This document shows, one piece after another, positions 23,085 to 36,099 of a stretch of 64,000 nucleotides of DNA (the first letter of the stretch is position 1; every line of letters starts with the position of its first letter). Source of the DNA: Megachile rotundata (taxonomy: Eukaryota; Arthropoda; Insecta; Hymenoptera; Megachilidae); assembly GCF_050947335.1 (NCBI RefSeq), contig NC_134991.1, positions 9,858,001 through 9,922,000 on the forward strand. The letters are read 5' to 3'. The notes beneath the pieces were generated by a model that had not been told where the DNA came from, made no database searches, and was given only the letters and a program-made list of their open reading frames with translations. Made by a program: the position numbers and the translations under genes.

Positions 23085-23375
23085 GAATTATGAAACTAAA
23101 AAAATTAGAAATACTAAATTTCAAAATTTCAAAACTTAAGAGTTCTAAATTTATGAACTGCGAAATTAAAAAATCTTAAATTTAAAAGCTCGGTAATTCA
23201 GAAATGTAGAATTTTGAAGCAGAGAAATTAAAAAATGTAGCAATTCAAAACTATGAAATTTTCAAATTGAGAAATTGAAAAATTTAGCAATGTAAAATTC
23301 TGAAATTTTCAAACTGCAAAGTTAAAAAATTTAGCAATGCAAAACTATGAAATGTTCAAACTAAAAAATTCAATA
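23085..23375. repeat. 47-bp degenerate tandem repeat
   Basis: The word TAGCAAT recurs at 23238, 23285 and 23332 within AAAAAATTTAGCAATGCAAAACTATGAAATTTTCAAA-like units. Upstream copies are more diverged. Confidence 0.65.
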
Positions 23376-26300
23376 AAATGGAGTGCACTTCCGAGATCAG
23401 CTTAACCAACGTAAAATTTCCGAAGGTGTTAAAAATGTAAAAATGTATTCGTTCTATAACACCGACAGTAGCAGGAAATCGTATAACATCGATACGGAAA
23501 TCAATACTATTATACAAATAGAATAGACGAATGATTTACCTAGATGATCGCGTTCCTTTCGAATCTGTACGGGTTCGACGATCAGCAGACACCAGATGGA
23601 CACCAGAGACATCGATGAAAGCAATTTTCCAGATATTCCCATTTCTCTTTTTCCAAGTTTCCGTTCTGATGCGATGAAAACGTGTTATTCTGTCTGACAC
23701 ACATACACACATGTGCGTGTACGAAAACGTCAAATCAGCCAAGAAGACACTGCCTTCTCTTTTGACGAGGTCAATGTTTTCATTCTTTTCTTCCTTTTTA
23801 TTTTTTCAATCGATTGCCTAATGTTTCTTTCGTTTCTTCTCTTCTCTTTTTTCAAATTGTGCAATCGATACACACGGAAGAAAAATAATTTTAATGACAC
23901 GTTTTATAAATGTCTCGATTCCGTGCATCAACGAACAATTGGGGAATTTTGCAAGAATTATTCTGCTTTTGAACATCGAATATTTCTTTCCGCGTTGGAA
24001 CGAAAATGGATGATGCAAAACCTCGATACTGGAACGTGAAATGTCGATGAAAAATCATAGAACTGCACGTTTCACTCCGCCGTTTATTTTCTTGACAGTC
24101 GGGTTTTCAAACTCGTTTTCAATCACTATAGAAGGTCATTTTTAATATTCACAGTTTGATATTCGAAATTTAGCGAGATCAATTATCGATAATTTATTCG
24201 TATTTTCATTTTGTAAGTCCAGTTTTTAATCCGTTGATCGATAATCGAATTTGTGTAATGATTAAAGTATCGATTTTAAAAGAACTACGAAAATAATTTT
24301 TCGTTTACTTGTGTTTGTAAAATGAATTTAAGTTTGTAAAAAATTTGATTTGTTTGCAGTTTGACAATTTTAAAAATTTTTACAATTTTCTCATAGGTCA
24401 CTTCATAGCTTGTTTCACTTACGAATTTTTTTCTCAGGAACTACTCAATCCGTTTAGCTAAATTTTGTTTTGTTTAGTTCATAAAGGAATGGCCCGTTTT
24501 TAAATATTTTTTAATTTTAACAAATTCTTTTCTTGCGTTTTTTTTTTAACAGGCCTTTCAATTTTATGGAAAACTGTTTACGTGAAAAATGCTGAAAATT
24601 TATAGTGGTTCTAATTCGATAATCAATTCGGAACATCTAACAATAATGAGCTTACTACATATACACCTAATCACAGCACTTCAACAGGAAAAATATAGAG
24701 AAGAGAAAAAGTGGTGACACTGTTGTAGAAGAAAACAAAGCATAAACGTTAATGACTTTACGACGAGCAGCCGTCAAACCGATTGCAAACACGTTCGAAA
24801 ATGATGCGTAGTCGACGTCAAGAGATATTTCGCGTGGACGATTATGTTTCACGAAAATTTCACGTGTCCGTTTTCATTGTGGAAGTGCCACGAATAACTG
24901 GGATTTCGAACGAAATAATAGGAACGTCGATACAGCGAATACACTTCAATAGGTCGGATTGAAGTTTCCGTTGAAATGTTCTGTTATGGATCCAGAGATT
25001 CTGCCAGCAAAATGAACCGTTTCTGGATGACATTTGCGACGTTCGAATTACATTCATTTTATCTTTCACTCCTGCCAAACATATTCCACCGGCAAATCCA
25101 TTTATCTTTCATGGAGATGTGTAGTAACTGAACCTATCATTTTGGACATCGACAGATTTAGATCTCTATTTGAGTCGTTTATTTCGAAAGTGGGACAAGT
25201 GCACTTTGGAAAAAATAAAGCTAATCGTAACAATAAATCAATTTTCATATGATAATTTTATGTGCAGGTTTATAGTGAAAATAGTTGAAATTCTCTGATA
25301 GTTGGCCAGTGTTTGGTGCTGGAAAGATTATTTTAGAAATGGTGCAAGGTTATAATTATTTTTAGACGAATATGTTACGGTGTTTAACTCTGGTTTTTAG
25401 TAATACGACACTGTGAAAAATTACAAATTGTATAATATCGGTGGCATAACAATGCGAGGATCTAGTCTAGATATTTCTAGTTTCTACTTCAGTTTCTAAT
25501 AAATACTCGACAAAAAAATAAATACTCAACGTTTCTTGTTTCACCAGCGATGCGACCCCTAAACAATTTTACTATTCATTAATTATTTAAACAAAAATAA
25601 CTGTAATGTGTCTAAGGGCGAAACACTGAATAAAAATAATCTTCTGGATAATAACTCCAATAAAATCCTCATTTGTTAACATTACAAATTAATATCTCAT
25701 TTCTGATTTGTCTCCTTCAAGCAACATCTTGAAGGATATCAGAAAATTTCTTCTTTCAAAGAAATCTTTTTATCCCGAGAGTCTTTCTATTATCATAAAC
25801 ATTATTAGTGAAGTTTCATTGAGCAAAAATAACATTTAAATAAACTTTGATGCTCGCTAAACAATGTCTTGGTACAATTTTCTGTAATTGGATTCAGAGA
25901 GTTCACGTTGCATTATTTAAAAGACGAACCCTTGAAAAGAAGCTGAAACAGCTGATGGTGAAGTTTAATTTTCTGCGGAATAACGGGAAACTCAGATACA
26001 CTTTTTCTTTCTCGAGGAACTACGATAAGATTCATTCTTACGAATCCTGATTAATTGATTCCTCATTTTTCTTTCTTTATTCAGAATATTCTGTGAAATA
26101 TATACGGTAGATTCGTTTTGAGCCTAACTCATTTAGTTTATTGTTAATCTAGAAATTACTTTGCTACAGACTTTTCTTAATTTGTTTTTAAAATGTAGAG
26201 TGAAAAAGTAAAGTGTAAGTAAAAATGGAGTACTTGAATTTTGTTGATAATAACAATATACGAATACTGAAATTTATTACTAATAAATAGTGGACCTAGT

Positions 26301-27569
26301 TCAAAATATCATTATCACAATTTTTATATAAATATGTCTTTTCTCTTGTTTCAAGATAATTTACCTTCTACAATATTTAATATAATAATTTTTCATTTCT
26401 TATAGTTAAGTGACACATAAGTTTTATCATTCGTTTCATATAACAATACAATAATTTCTATAATATAATTATCATTTTTTATAAACGTTAAAGCACTAAT
26501 AAAGTCATGCTAAATCAAAGCAAGTACTGTTTGCAAGGAAAAATAAACGCAAGGAAAATAAATTTCAAAAAGTTCACATTCGATTACACGTTTCTCATTC
26601 AAGTATTTTTCTATAGACGGAAAACAATCTTTAAGGCTCTCTAACTCTTTACAACAAATAATTTCATTTAATCATCTATTTAAATTCTTCCCATTTTACT
26701 ATAAAATGAAACTAATGCTATCATATATTTAGTCTATATACAAATCATACCAAAAAGGTTTGCTTCCTCAATTTTAAAAATTGAGCGTTCGAAAGTACGC
26801 ATGTTTGCGGAGCACACGTGAATAAACCTGATTTGCGGCAGCAATTGAATATAATTTCGCGAACGCCGGAGGAACCATAATGATGAGAGATTTTCGCGGA
26901 AGAATTTCTCTTTCAACCGCGAAACAGTGTCGCGACACGCCAGTACATTATTTTGTAATGCAACTTCGCAATTTAAGCGATTCAAGTTCGTAGAAAAGCA
27001 GCGCAGCGTCCCTTTCTTTCGTTCGGGAAGACGCGAAACAAAAGGACAGGATTTCTTGTTCTTCGTTATTCGGGAGACCGCTTTTACAGCAGAAGTAATT
27101 CACCGCTTGAAACTCGTTCTCCCAAGAGGCATTAATATGACGCATTCGCGGATCTTCTTAATGAGATTAAAAGTTATCGGAATTTCAGTGGGTGTAGTGC
27201 ATTAAATATATTAAACGACGACCCAACGTGTGCGTTCTTGCTAAAGTTACTGGTCGACTTACTGCTACAGCTGGTAAATTACATTACATGTATTTACTGA
27301 TGTGTTTATTTAATATCTACGTGCGCGATTTAGATGTACAATTAAAAATATTTGCGAGTGGAGAATTAATCTGCTTTAACTACTCTATCGACTTGTCGAT
27401 AGATAGCTTGAAAATTAAGCTATGATGAAAATGGCTTGATGAAAATTAAATGTGTATAATATGACTTTTCAGAACATCTATTACTTTTCATGTGTAAAAT
27501 ATTTAAAACCCTTGTAAATTTATTGCAAAATCGCTTCTAAGAAATTTTAACAGCATAAAATTCTTTCGT
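23376..27569. other. Long AT-rich stretch with three weak islands
   Basis: Islands lie at about 23500-24070, 24660-25250 and 26740-27230. The first has a 108-codon plus frame (23713-24039) with a strongly hydrophobic middle and no ATG start. The third has open frames on both strands over the same bases. None has a recognisable domain or good splice borders. The rest is unstructured AT-rich DNA. Confidence 0.3.
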
Positions 27570-28140
27570 CAAACAGGCACAAGTGGAGTGTTAGAATCAA
27601 AGTAGCATGATTAATACTAATTACACCAGGTATTTTGTACAAAATCTCTATTACTCTTTACAAGTACAATATTAAATAACAACCTTTCAAGTTTAATGTA
27701 GCACATCTAATGTATCTAAAATGAATAAAATTCTGTTCTCAAAGAGTACAAGTTAATGGTTTAAATACATCATTAATATTTTGTTCAAATACTTCCTATT
27801 ACTTTCCAAGAATAAAATATTAAACAAGAACCTTGCAAGTTTAATATACTACATCTAATATATCTAAAATGAACAAAATTTTGTTCTGGAAAAGTACAAG
27901 TTAATGGTTTAAATACATCACTAATATTTTGTCCGAAAACTTACTTTCCAAGAATAAAATATTCAACAAGAACCTTGCAAGTTTAATATACTACATTTAA
28001 TACATCTAAAATAAATAAAATTCTGTTCTCAAATAGTACAAGCTAATCGCTTGAATCAGAGTAATACATCATCATGTTTTGTGCAAAAAACTCTCTGTTA
28101 CTCCTCCAGCGTAAAAAAGGATCTTTAATATCTCTAACAT
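27570..28140. repeat. Tandem repeat of about 142-147 bp, about four copies
   Basis: Words such as AGTACAAG/GCACAAG, CTATTACT, CCTTGCAAGTTTAATAT and ACATCTAATnTATCTAAAATGAA recur in order. The AGTACAAG anchor lies at about 27747, 27894 and 28036. The first and last copies are the most diverged. Confidence 0.75.
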
Positions 28141-28809
28141 ATCCAAAAGGAAGAAAGTTCTCTATCAAAATAGAGAAGAGCGAATCGCTGAATCAAAGTG
28201 GCACTATCGAGCCACGCAATTTAATTGCATATATTTTAAAGTGCTTCAATTTCTTGCCTGAAAGGGAACAGTGCACCAATCTCATCGAGCGACACAGACG
28301 CTTTGGATCGTCGTTTCAGTCGTGAAAAGCTTAACAGAGGGTGCATCGACGTTTCCCTCGATTTATGGACCTCTTTCGATTCTCTGGCCAATTCGGTTAT
28401 AGGATCAGACGAATGGAACACGTTAGAGAAAGAAGAAGGCGAGGTGAATATCAGAGGAGGAGAGAACGTTTCATTTTGCGAATCGAAGAGGTCTTCATAT
28501 CCCTGAAATAATAAAGATTTCTCTCCTGACGTCCAACCCTCGTAATCGTATAAATATTTACGTTACTCGGTAGGACAGTGGCTCGATCAATGATAAGGGA
28601 AACAACCCTCATCCGGTTTTGAACTTTGACCTAATACTCGACGAGTGCTCCGATATGAGGGTAAAAGTCGAACGAGATAAATGACAGGTTACATGGCTGA
28701 TTTGTGGAAATCGCGCGGAAAATATTTGTTATTTCATGATAAAATGAGTCGTGTTGTTGATGGAATAAATATTTAACGATATTCGTAAATTATATTTGGA
28801 AGTTGGTGA
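28141..28809. other. Complex island (28180-28720)
   Basis: Unique, CpG-containing sequence with overlapping short frames on both strands (28074-28325 plus, 28303-28506 plus, 28236-28421 minus). No domain was recognised. Confidence 0.28.
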
Positions 28810-29045
28810 GATCAATAATTTATGGCAACTGTGAATGAATTATTATTTATGAATTTATAATTACAAATATTTTTAAGAATGATTTTGTAGTTACAACTAT
28901 TTGTAACTGTGAATGAATTACTATTTACCAAAATTATAAATAAATTAATATTTATAACAGCTGTGAACGAATTACAATTTATAGCAACTCTGAATAACAA
29001 TTTACAAACAATTTGTAATAACTGTAAATGAATTGAATTTATAAG
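28810..29045. repeat. Degenerate AACTGTGAATGAATTA repeats
   Basis: AACTGTGAATGAATT-like words recur at about 28828, 28905, 28964 and 29020 with uneven 55-80 bp spacing, between ATTTATAA/TTTGTAA words. Confidence 0.6.
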
Positions 29046-29341
29046 ATTTTTCAATTTGGAAGTTTGGAAGCTTGAGGGCTTCTAAATGTAGGAACTTATA
29101 ATTGAGATTTTTAAATATAGTTCTTGCTACATTGAAAAACTTCTAAATGAATGTGGAGAATTAAAAAGTTAAATATTTGTAAATATGAAGTTTTGAAAAT
29201 TTTAAAATGTGTAAATATGAAAATTAAAAATTTTTTAAATATGAAAATTTAAAAACTAAAAAATCTGTAAATATAAAGACTCAAAAACATTTAATTTCTT
29301 AAATATATAATTTAAACCATTTACTTTAGAGCATTCCCCCT

Positions 29342-29680
29342 AAATTCGAAAATTTGGAAATTTCAGAATTTTTAAAATAATAATTTGTTTCTTCGAAAAT
29401 TTAGGAAGCTTAGAATTTTTTTAAATTAAAAATTTGTTCCTCGAAAATTTGGAAATTTCAGAATTCTTAAAATTAACAATTTGTTTCTTCGAAAATTTGG
29501 AAGTTTCACAATTTTTAAATTTAGCAATTTGTTTCCTCGAAAATTTGAAAATTTCAGAATTTTTAAAAATAAAAATTTCTTTCTTCGAAAACATGGAAAT
29601 TTCAGTACTTTTAAATTTAACAATTTGTTCCCTCGAAAATTTCAGAATTTCTAAATTTAACAATTTGATTTCTCAAAAAT
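29342..29680. repeat. 48-bp minisatellite, about seven copies
   Basis: TCGAAAATTTGGAAATTTC recurs at 29346, 29393, 29441, 29489, 29537, 29585 and 29633, a steady 48-bp spacing. Since 48 is divisible by three, open frames persist on both strands and encode 16-residue repeats (29434-29691 plus; 29663-29421 and 29623-29426 minus). These are unlikely to be genes. Confidence 0.92.
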
Positions 29681-29690
29681 TTATAAAATA

Positions 29691-30865
29691 ACTTCAACAT
29701 CAATTGTCAAAGGAACTTCAAACAGAAGATGAATAAACATTTCATATGTTTCACCGCAATAACTCGAGCAAATTTTGTGTTTCTTTGTTAGTTCTTTTTT
29801 ACTATTACCTTCAAGAAAATATGATGTGTTCTCGTTGCATAAAAACTGGGTAAAAGCATTTGCGATTCTTTACGTTCATTTACTATTCATGCAGAGAAAA
29901 ATGTACCGGTATAAAACAACCGTAAAACAATATCGTGCTTTTACGTCCGAGGAATTATTTTTATTACAATTGCATTCGAGTGGAAAAATACAATCACTTC
30001 TATCTCTTTGATGTTTGTTAATCATGTGTTTCCATCGTGTACTTTATCCGCTTTTAAATATTGATTGCACCTTTGCAGAGAAAATATTCAAACAGATTAA
30101 AAAGGAAACAGAATTTGTTCGTTTGAATTGGAAATGAAAGTTTCCGGGGCTTCTATGAATTTTGTATGAATAACAATTTTTATAAAATAATTCTGGAAAG
30201 AACCACGTATACATTTATAATTTTACGCGTTGAATAAATTTGATGCATTTATGTTTTCCTTAAATACACATACTTCTTATAATTAATTTACATTTTTAAT
30301 AAAATTAAATACTTTTAGCTTTATGGATTTATTTTCAATTTAAGAGTAAAGTTTAATTCTAAAAGTCTTCTTCTAAAAAATGACTGTCCAATATTATTTT
30401 GTAAATTTCAATAAATTGCTTATCCGTACACGAAATTTCTAATCTAACTTTACGATAGAATTTCCCGATGCAAGCAGCTGCAATTTTATCACATACCATA
30501 AGAAAGTGAAACCTGTCGGCGCTCCGATAGACGCCTGACGATTGACGTGACCCATTTTCAGATTTTCTCGGATCGCAAATTCAAAGTTAATCGAGTGAAA
30601 CGAATTCCGGAAAAGGTTAAATTGACGCGTTACAGAGGTAAATTTCGATCTTATACGTGATGCATGTCAACGACAGGGAGCCTGTCGCCGGCAGGTCACG
30701 AATCAAAGACCTCCAAAATGTGACATGATTTGAAGCAGTATTTGCGTTAAACTATCACGCTTATGTCGCACTCTTATCTTACAAATCTTTCAGAATCAAC
30801 ACTAATTTTACGTGCCATTTAAGTGAAAGAGTTTTGATATAAAAGGTAGTTATTAGCCATCGTCA
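29691..30865. other. AT-rich non-coding sequence with a small island at 30470-30740
   Basis: A short plus frame (29775-30011) and CpG-bearing unique sequence around 30500-30720 are the only structures seen. Nothing was recognised. Confidence 0.35.
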
Positions 30866-30871
30866 CAGTGA

Positions 30872-31022
30872 AAATTCAAATAAATTGATTATTTATAGTA
30901 AAAGCAGACGAGAAGAACTTTAAGAGTCTTGTCTTTAATAATATTATAGTCTGACCACAAGTCAATTTATTTGAATTTGCAGCTGATCATACATGATCAT
31001 TATAGCAATGATGTATGACCAA
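30872..31022. repeat. Two nested short inverted repeats
   Basis: AAATTCAAATAAATTGA at 30872-30888 is the perfect 17-bp reverse complement of 30962-30978. Immediately beyond, TGATCATACATGATCATT (30984-31001) pairs imperfectly with 31007-31022. This may be an old MITE or a local hairpin cluster. Confidence 0.6.
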
Positions 31023-31138
31023 TCAATCATTCTGCTGAACATACACTGAATAAAATTTCTACATGATAATAGGAAATATGTCTGATTTTGAAGATTAACT
31101 CGAATGCTATTTAATCTCTATTTATTGCTAAACCTGAA

Positions 31139-31720
31139 TTGCCTCAATTAGTCGCCTCGATTTACCCTGTGAGTTAACCCTCTCGGTCCACCCTCCGGAT
31201 TAACCCTCTCGTTCCACTCTCCGGGTTAACCTACGAGGATCACACTTATCTTCTAATTTGAAAAGGATCGAAGAGAAAAATGAACGCCTGTTACAGCAAG
31301 GATCTGGAGGTCAAACAAATCGATCGCGCGGACTCAAACTTCTCAAAGCTCTTCATCCGTTCGTGAAAAATACGAGATCTCTCATCCCGTGTGAATAAAT
31401 ACGATCGTTCACGACGAAACTTCGACGAACTGTAACAGATGGCTTCGTGACTCGGGCGTCAAGTTCCGAGGAAGTTGCTGGAAGGGTGCGCTTCTGGAGC
31501 AGAAAGAATTTAAGAGCACCCAAGGGGCAGGCCACTCGAGGATACCACGGTTTCGACATACCGACCGAGATCTCTTTCAAACGACTTCAAACAACGCCCA
31601 GTAAGTAATCTTTCGCTTTGTTCGTGACTTTACGAGACGCTTCGTTTCACGGACAAATGCGTCAATCGCGAATTGGCCTCCGAAGGTTCAAAAGCGAATT
31701 TCTTTGGAAGCTGGACGTTA
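31139..31720. other. Complex island starting with a 26-bp tandem repeat
   Basis: TTAACCCTCTCGKTCCA units start at 31174, 31200 and 31226 (26-bp period). The following 450 bp are CpG-containing unique sequence with a 75-codon minus frame (31580-31353). That frame starts at TTG, has an internal ATG near residue 8 and shows no recognised domain. Confidence 0.35.
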
Positions 31721-32431
31721 AGTAACATACTTACAGCTTTGACGTGACAAGATAATTATATCGCTGAAAATTAACTTTCTCAGTTGTATGTTTGGAAAGT
31801 GAGACAATTCAACGTTTTAAAGAAAATTCGACTTCAAGATAAGGAATAAATTTTAAGAAAAATGTACAAAATTTTAGGAATAGAAGTTTGAAGAAATTTT
31901 CAGAACCTTCACATCTTTCAAACCCAATATGAGCTATAGACCATTACCTCTTTGCAAATAATTCTGATAAAATCATAAATGCACAAATATCAAGAATCCA
32001 ACTAAAAATGTATATCGACAAATAATTTTTGAATAATTAAAATCGCCAATAATCATTAGAGTCGTCCGAGAGGAAAAACACGAGGATGAAAGAAATTAAT
32101 GAAACAGCAATCCTGTAAAAAGCCGCAGTCTCGAGTTGATCTGAGAATTTTTTAAAAGATATGAAAGAAACAGAGAAAGGTATGTTCTCTCGTCATAAAA
32201 AAGAGAAGGATTCTCGCAAATGACAGATGCGTCCAGAACGATCCTGACGAAAGTCTGGAGAGTGGATTAAATTTCAGAAACTAATCTCCACTCGTCTGCG
32301 GCGCTCGTCAAACGCCAAGAGAGAGAACATCAATGGTGGACGTGTCGTGTAGCAATCCAAGGAATTAAAGAATCTCCAGCATTCAATGGGCTCGTAGAGA
32401 AAAATGGTCGGTGGACCCTCTTTTTTTTCAG
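31721..32431. other. Mixed non-coding sequence, possible intron end
   Basis: Nothing identifiable until a very strong acceptor (CCCTCTTTTTTTTCAG) at 32415-32431. Confidence 0.3.
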
Positions 32432-32608
32432 GTCGACACGGGGGATTACGTCAATTTGAACGTCAGAGGCCGTCATCAAGTTCCCTTTTTCGTGCGAGTC
32501 CTTTTCAAAATGCTTCAACGCGAGACCAAGTACAAGCGCAAATCAGTTGAAGTGTATTGGGTGCACCCTTCGCAAGCAACCCCTGATGCTGGGGTGCCTT
32601 ATATGTAA
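32432..32608 (+). CDS. Candidate 3'-terminal exon, 58 residues, function unknown
   Basis: A textbook acceptor, eight T residues followed by CAG, ends at 32431. The frame behind it is open for 58 codons in phase 0: VDTGDYVNLNVRGRHQ, then a basic stretch (LQRETKYKRKS), then VEVYWVHPSQ, to TAA at 32606-32608. The base composition is more balanced than the very AT-rich DNA that follows from 32700. No upstream exon of the same gene was identified and no family was recognised. No convincing donor lies within it, which is why a terminal exon is proposed. A chance frame next to a chance polypyrimidine tract remains possible. Confidence 0.3.
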   Translation, partial: VDTGDYVNLNVRGRHQVPFFVRVLFKMLQRETKYKRKSVEVYWVHPSQATPDAGVPYM

Positions 32609-32699
32609 TCCTCTTCGCGAAACGCTTCCTTGCTTTGTTACTAACTTTGAAATATGGAAAGTTTCGGTCGAGGTACCAGTTAGGTTTTCTAATGTAATT

Positions 32700-33290
32700 A
32701 GCTACTTTGAAATAAGTATACATAAGTTTCATAATAAGTTGCATAAAAATCTTTTATGTGTATGTATAATATTTACGTTTAATTCCTAAGTTATAATTTA
32801 TAAGTATACATATAAACATTATACATATTTAACTATTTATGTATATAATATGTAATTTCAAACATAATTATATAATTAACAAGTATGAATATAAATATTA
32901 AATGTATTTAAATATAATTATTTTTAATGTCTAATATATTACTATTTCTATCTTTGAAATCAATTCATTATATAAAGTATTGTTCATACTTAAATACTCA
33001 CATGTAATTGTCACATACTGTTGCTACAATTACTACAATTATTATTATTATACATTACTATAATTGTACATACAATTTTATACAAATATTTACATAACAA
33101 TATTTGTTGATATGATTTCATATTTTAAGTTAAAGATTAAATTATTATGTATTACAAATGAGTTTATTAAATTTGTATTGTTAATATTTATATTTATTTT
33201 TACATACCATAACCTACAATTATATAAATAAATATTAAGAGAAAAATAATTTGTTAACCAAATAAAAATGTCGCCCTCCATTCCTGAATT
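32700..33290. other. Extremely AT-rich low-complexity stretch
   Basis: Nearly all A and T with TATAAATAT/ATTTATA words. No gene or ordered repeat. Confidence 0.6.
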
Positions 33291-33800
33291 ATCTTGCAGT
33301 ACATTATCTCTTTAACACCTAGGGCACAATCTATTTCAATTGTGCAGAATTAGAGTATTCTGTCGTTATAGAACGTTCAAATTGGTAAATCGAATCGTAT
33401 CTGCTTCGCCAACATTTCCAAGGGAATAACGAAAACAAATGGCGGTCGGAGAGCAACAGATTAGGGACCAAGGCACCAAGGGAGCAGCGTAAGAGAATAA
33501 AGAAAGAAAATGGGGGGTGGACAGTGGGTGGACGAACGCGAAAGAAGAAGGCGGTGATCCGTAATCAATTACGATAACATGGATATTCAATTTCCTTGCC
33601 AATTCGAAACGTTCGGCAATTGACTCTTCCGCAATCGAGCTATAAGCGTTAACGGATTTACCGTAATTCTTTCAATTTAATCTCGATTCAGGTTGCTGCC
33701 CGTGGAATTAGAGAACCTTGCGAAGTCAGCAATTATCGCGTGGAGAACGAATTACAAATTGAACGGGAAACAAATTTAAAATGGGCTCTTAATGAATTCT
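33291..33800. other. Complex island
   Basis: Unique sequence with a 78-codon minus frame (33602-33366, TTG start) that overlaps purine-rich plus-strand text. No domain was recognised. Confidence 0.25.
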
Positions 33801-35160
33801 TTAGAACATGAAATCTCCTGTTTTTAGATTTAGTGAAGAACTCGTTATTAATCTGTGCATTAGCTATATAATAATTAAATAATTATTTTTAAACATTGTA
33901 TTAAAAGTTGAGTGAAGAAGAAGTATTTAACATTTCATGTTTAATATTTTCAAAATCAAATTGAACGATGTTATTAATTTACAGTTTATTCTGTATTTTG
34001 ACGTAAATTATTTTTAGATTAGTTATAATTATTTTTAGATCATTAATTTTATTTTGAAATTATTTTTAGCTCACTTCGCTTTCATTTTTAAAATATTTTT
34101 AGTTATTTTCAATTTTATCTTGAAATTATTTCTAATCATGTCTGATTTTATTTTTGAATTATTTTTAGATATCTTGCATTTTATTTTTAAATTACTCTAA
34201 CAGCAAAATATCAAGTACTTCATAAACTAAATGTATAATAACAGACACATGAAACAAGTTGCCTGAAAAAATTGTTTATCTCCAGTAATAAAAAAATGCT
34301 TTAAATCTTCCGTAATAAAAATGCTGTAAACAAATGTTGTTCGGGTCAGGAAGATATAATCTAATAACAGATACGCTACTCGAATGTTTATTTTATATAC
34401 TATATAACAGATAAAAATGAAGATGAATACAAATCAAATTGTGTCATGGAAGTAAAAAAACAAATTTAATATACAAACTACGTGCACAAGCTGCAACAAT
34501 ATCACTGCGTTTTATTCAAAACAAGCTGTTTCGCTTAATATTGTACAAAAAGTTTTCCACTTTTACACAGCGAAATTTAAATAAAAAAAAAACGGAGCTG
34601 AATAAATAAAACTGAAAAAATAAAATGATTTTTCAACACGTATAAATTATTGTTAAATAGACACGATATGATTTATTTTTGCGAAACACGCAATTTTATT
34701 TATTTATATGATTCCAGATCATTTATGTAGCTTCAAATGATTTTTACAATATACAGAAATATTTGTGGTAGATATAGTACTTGCACTGCTGTATTAAAAA
34801 TTAAAAATTATAAAAAATATATTGTTGTTACAAAAAAATTCGGTGTTATTTAAGTTATATGTAGTACTATTTCAAATAAATGAGTTGAATTAAAAGAGTT
34901 GCTGAGAAACATTAATTCATAGAATTTAATGTCTACATATAGTCTGGGTAGATACACTACATTATGTCAAGATAATTGACAAAGATTATTAATTTGTTAT
35001 TATATTTGGAAACGGCAAAGACCACTGCACTTTTGTAAATAAGAATTCATCAACATCTATATATAACAGTATGCCTTGCTTTTACTCGCCATACAAAAAA
35101 AGCGTATCAAAAGTTCCATCATTACTCAATCCTCTTCTTAATCATCCAAAGTGCTACTTC
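33801..35160. other. AT-rich sequence with degenerate TTATTTTTAGAT repeats
   Basis: Between about 33990 and 34200 ATTATTTTTAG words recur every 20-60 bp. The remainder is unstructured AT-rich DNA. Confidence 0.4.
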
Positions 35161-35755
35161 CCGTTTCTAACAACATATCTTATGCATTTGAATTAAAATG
35201 ACACCCTCGAAACTCTGTGGAACCCTTCACAAACTCTGCGAAGTCATCCACGGAGCATCCAAAAACTTCAAAAATGGGACACTAGGTGCTAACATCCCTC
35301 CCTCTCTTCGTAACAATTAAACTCAAACACCGTGAGCCAACAGGTCAAGCGTAAAACTTACAATGAAATTTCCGAAGCGCGACGACCGACTTACTGCAAA
35401 ATTGCTACAACATCGAAACTTTCGTCTCTGTGACTAATCTCTGCGACAGCATTTAACGGTCCGGAAGTCGGAACGAAATAAGGTAATCCGAAGTCTGCCG
35501 AGCGATCTGAAGACTGTGAACCGAACTCTAACAAGAGATCCGATACTTCACCGTAAAAAAATTCACCTATACTTCTTGCAAATCGTTAGAAACCCCTCAG
35601 ACAAACTAAGAAACTTACAAATCGACTCGACTGATCAGGTTCGAGGACACTTTTATCAGGATTCGTAATCAAACCACTCGTGATTTATTTCTGACGACAA
35701 TAACTAGCTTATACTCGAAAGAGATCGGAGGAAAGTTTTTTTTCTCCTTCTTTAG
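35161..35755. other. Complex sequence upstream of a candidate exon
   Basis: Balanced composition without a long frame. It ends in a strong polypyrimidine tract and AG (TTTTTTTTCTCCTTCTTTAG, about 35736-35755). It would be intron and/or 5' UTR if the exon at 35756 is real. Confidence 0.3.
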
Positions 35756-36099
35756 TCTACTGGGGTACTGATACAGACCATACGATATTTATTTGGCCGA
35801 CTAAACCAATCGAAAGTGGATCCTGTTTTTGCGGAAATACGACGATCTCCTTCCACTCTATGGGAGCTAATATCAGAACCTCAAAGGCGGATATTGCTTC
35901 GAGATGCCTAAGTTCTCGTGCCAAGAGTACGACACACACAACGTATCCGGTAAACGTCCTGACTTACGGGATTTCTCAACTTCCTCCTTACGGACGACAT
36001 TTTGTCCCTGTTATGCTCGTACGAATGCTAAGTTTGTTTGTGTTCGATGGAGATGTTGCGGAGATATTCGAAACTTCTGATATCGATCTAAATTACGAG
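35756..36099 (+). CDS. Candidate internal exon, about 114 codons, function unknown
   Basis: The segment is bounded by a strong acceptor (20 nt almost all pyrimidine, ending TTTAG at 35755) and a GTATAA donor after GAG (GT at 36100). After two leading bases one plus frame is open across the whole 344 bp. It contains YWGTDTDHTIF, WPTKPIESGS, QLPPYGRHFVPVM and FDGDVAEIFE. The last codon is complete, so the next exon must start in phase 0. A phase-0 candidate lies at 36486. No family was recognised. Against it: the donor is not an ideal GTAAGT, and a 60-odd-codon minus frame overlaps the same bases, so a conserved non-coding element is a fair alternative. Confidence 0.28.

Noticed and set aside
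23713..24039. 108-residue membrane protein
   Set aside because: It starts at GTG, its hydrophobic run comes from a T-rich tract, and neither splice sites nor a homologue were recognised.
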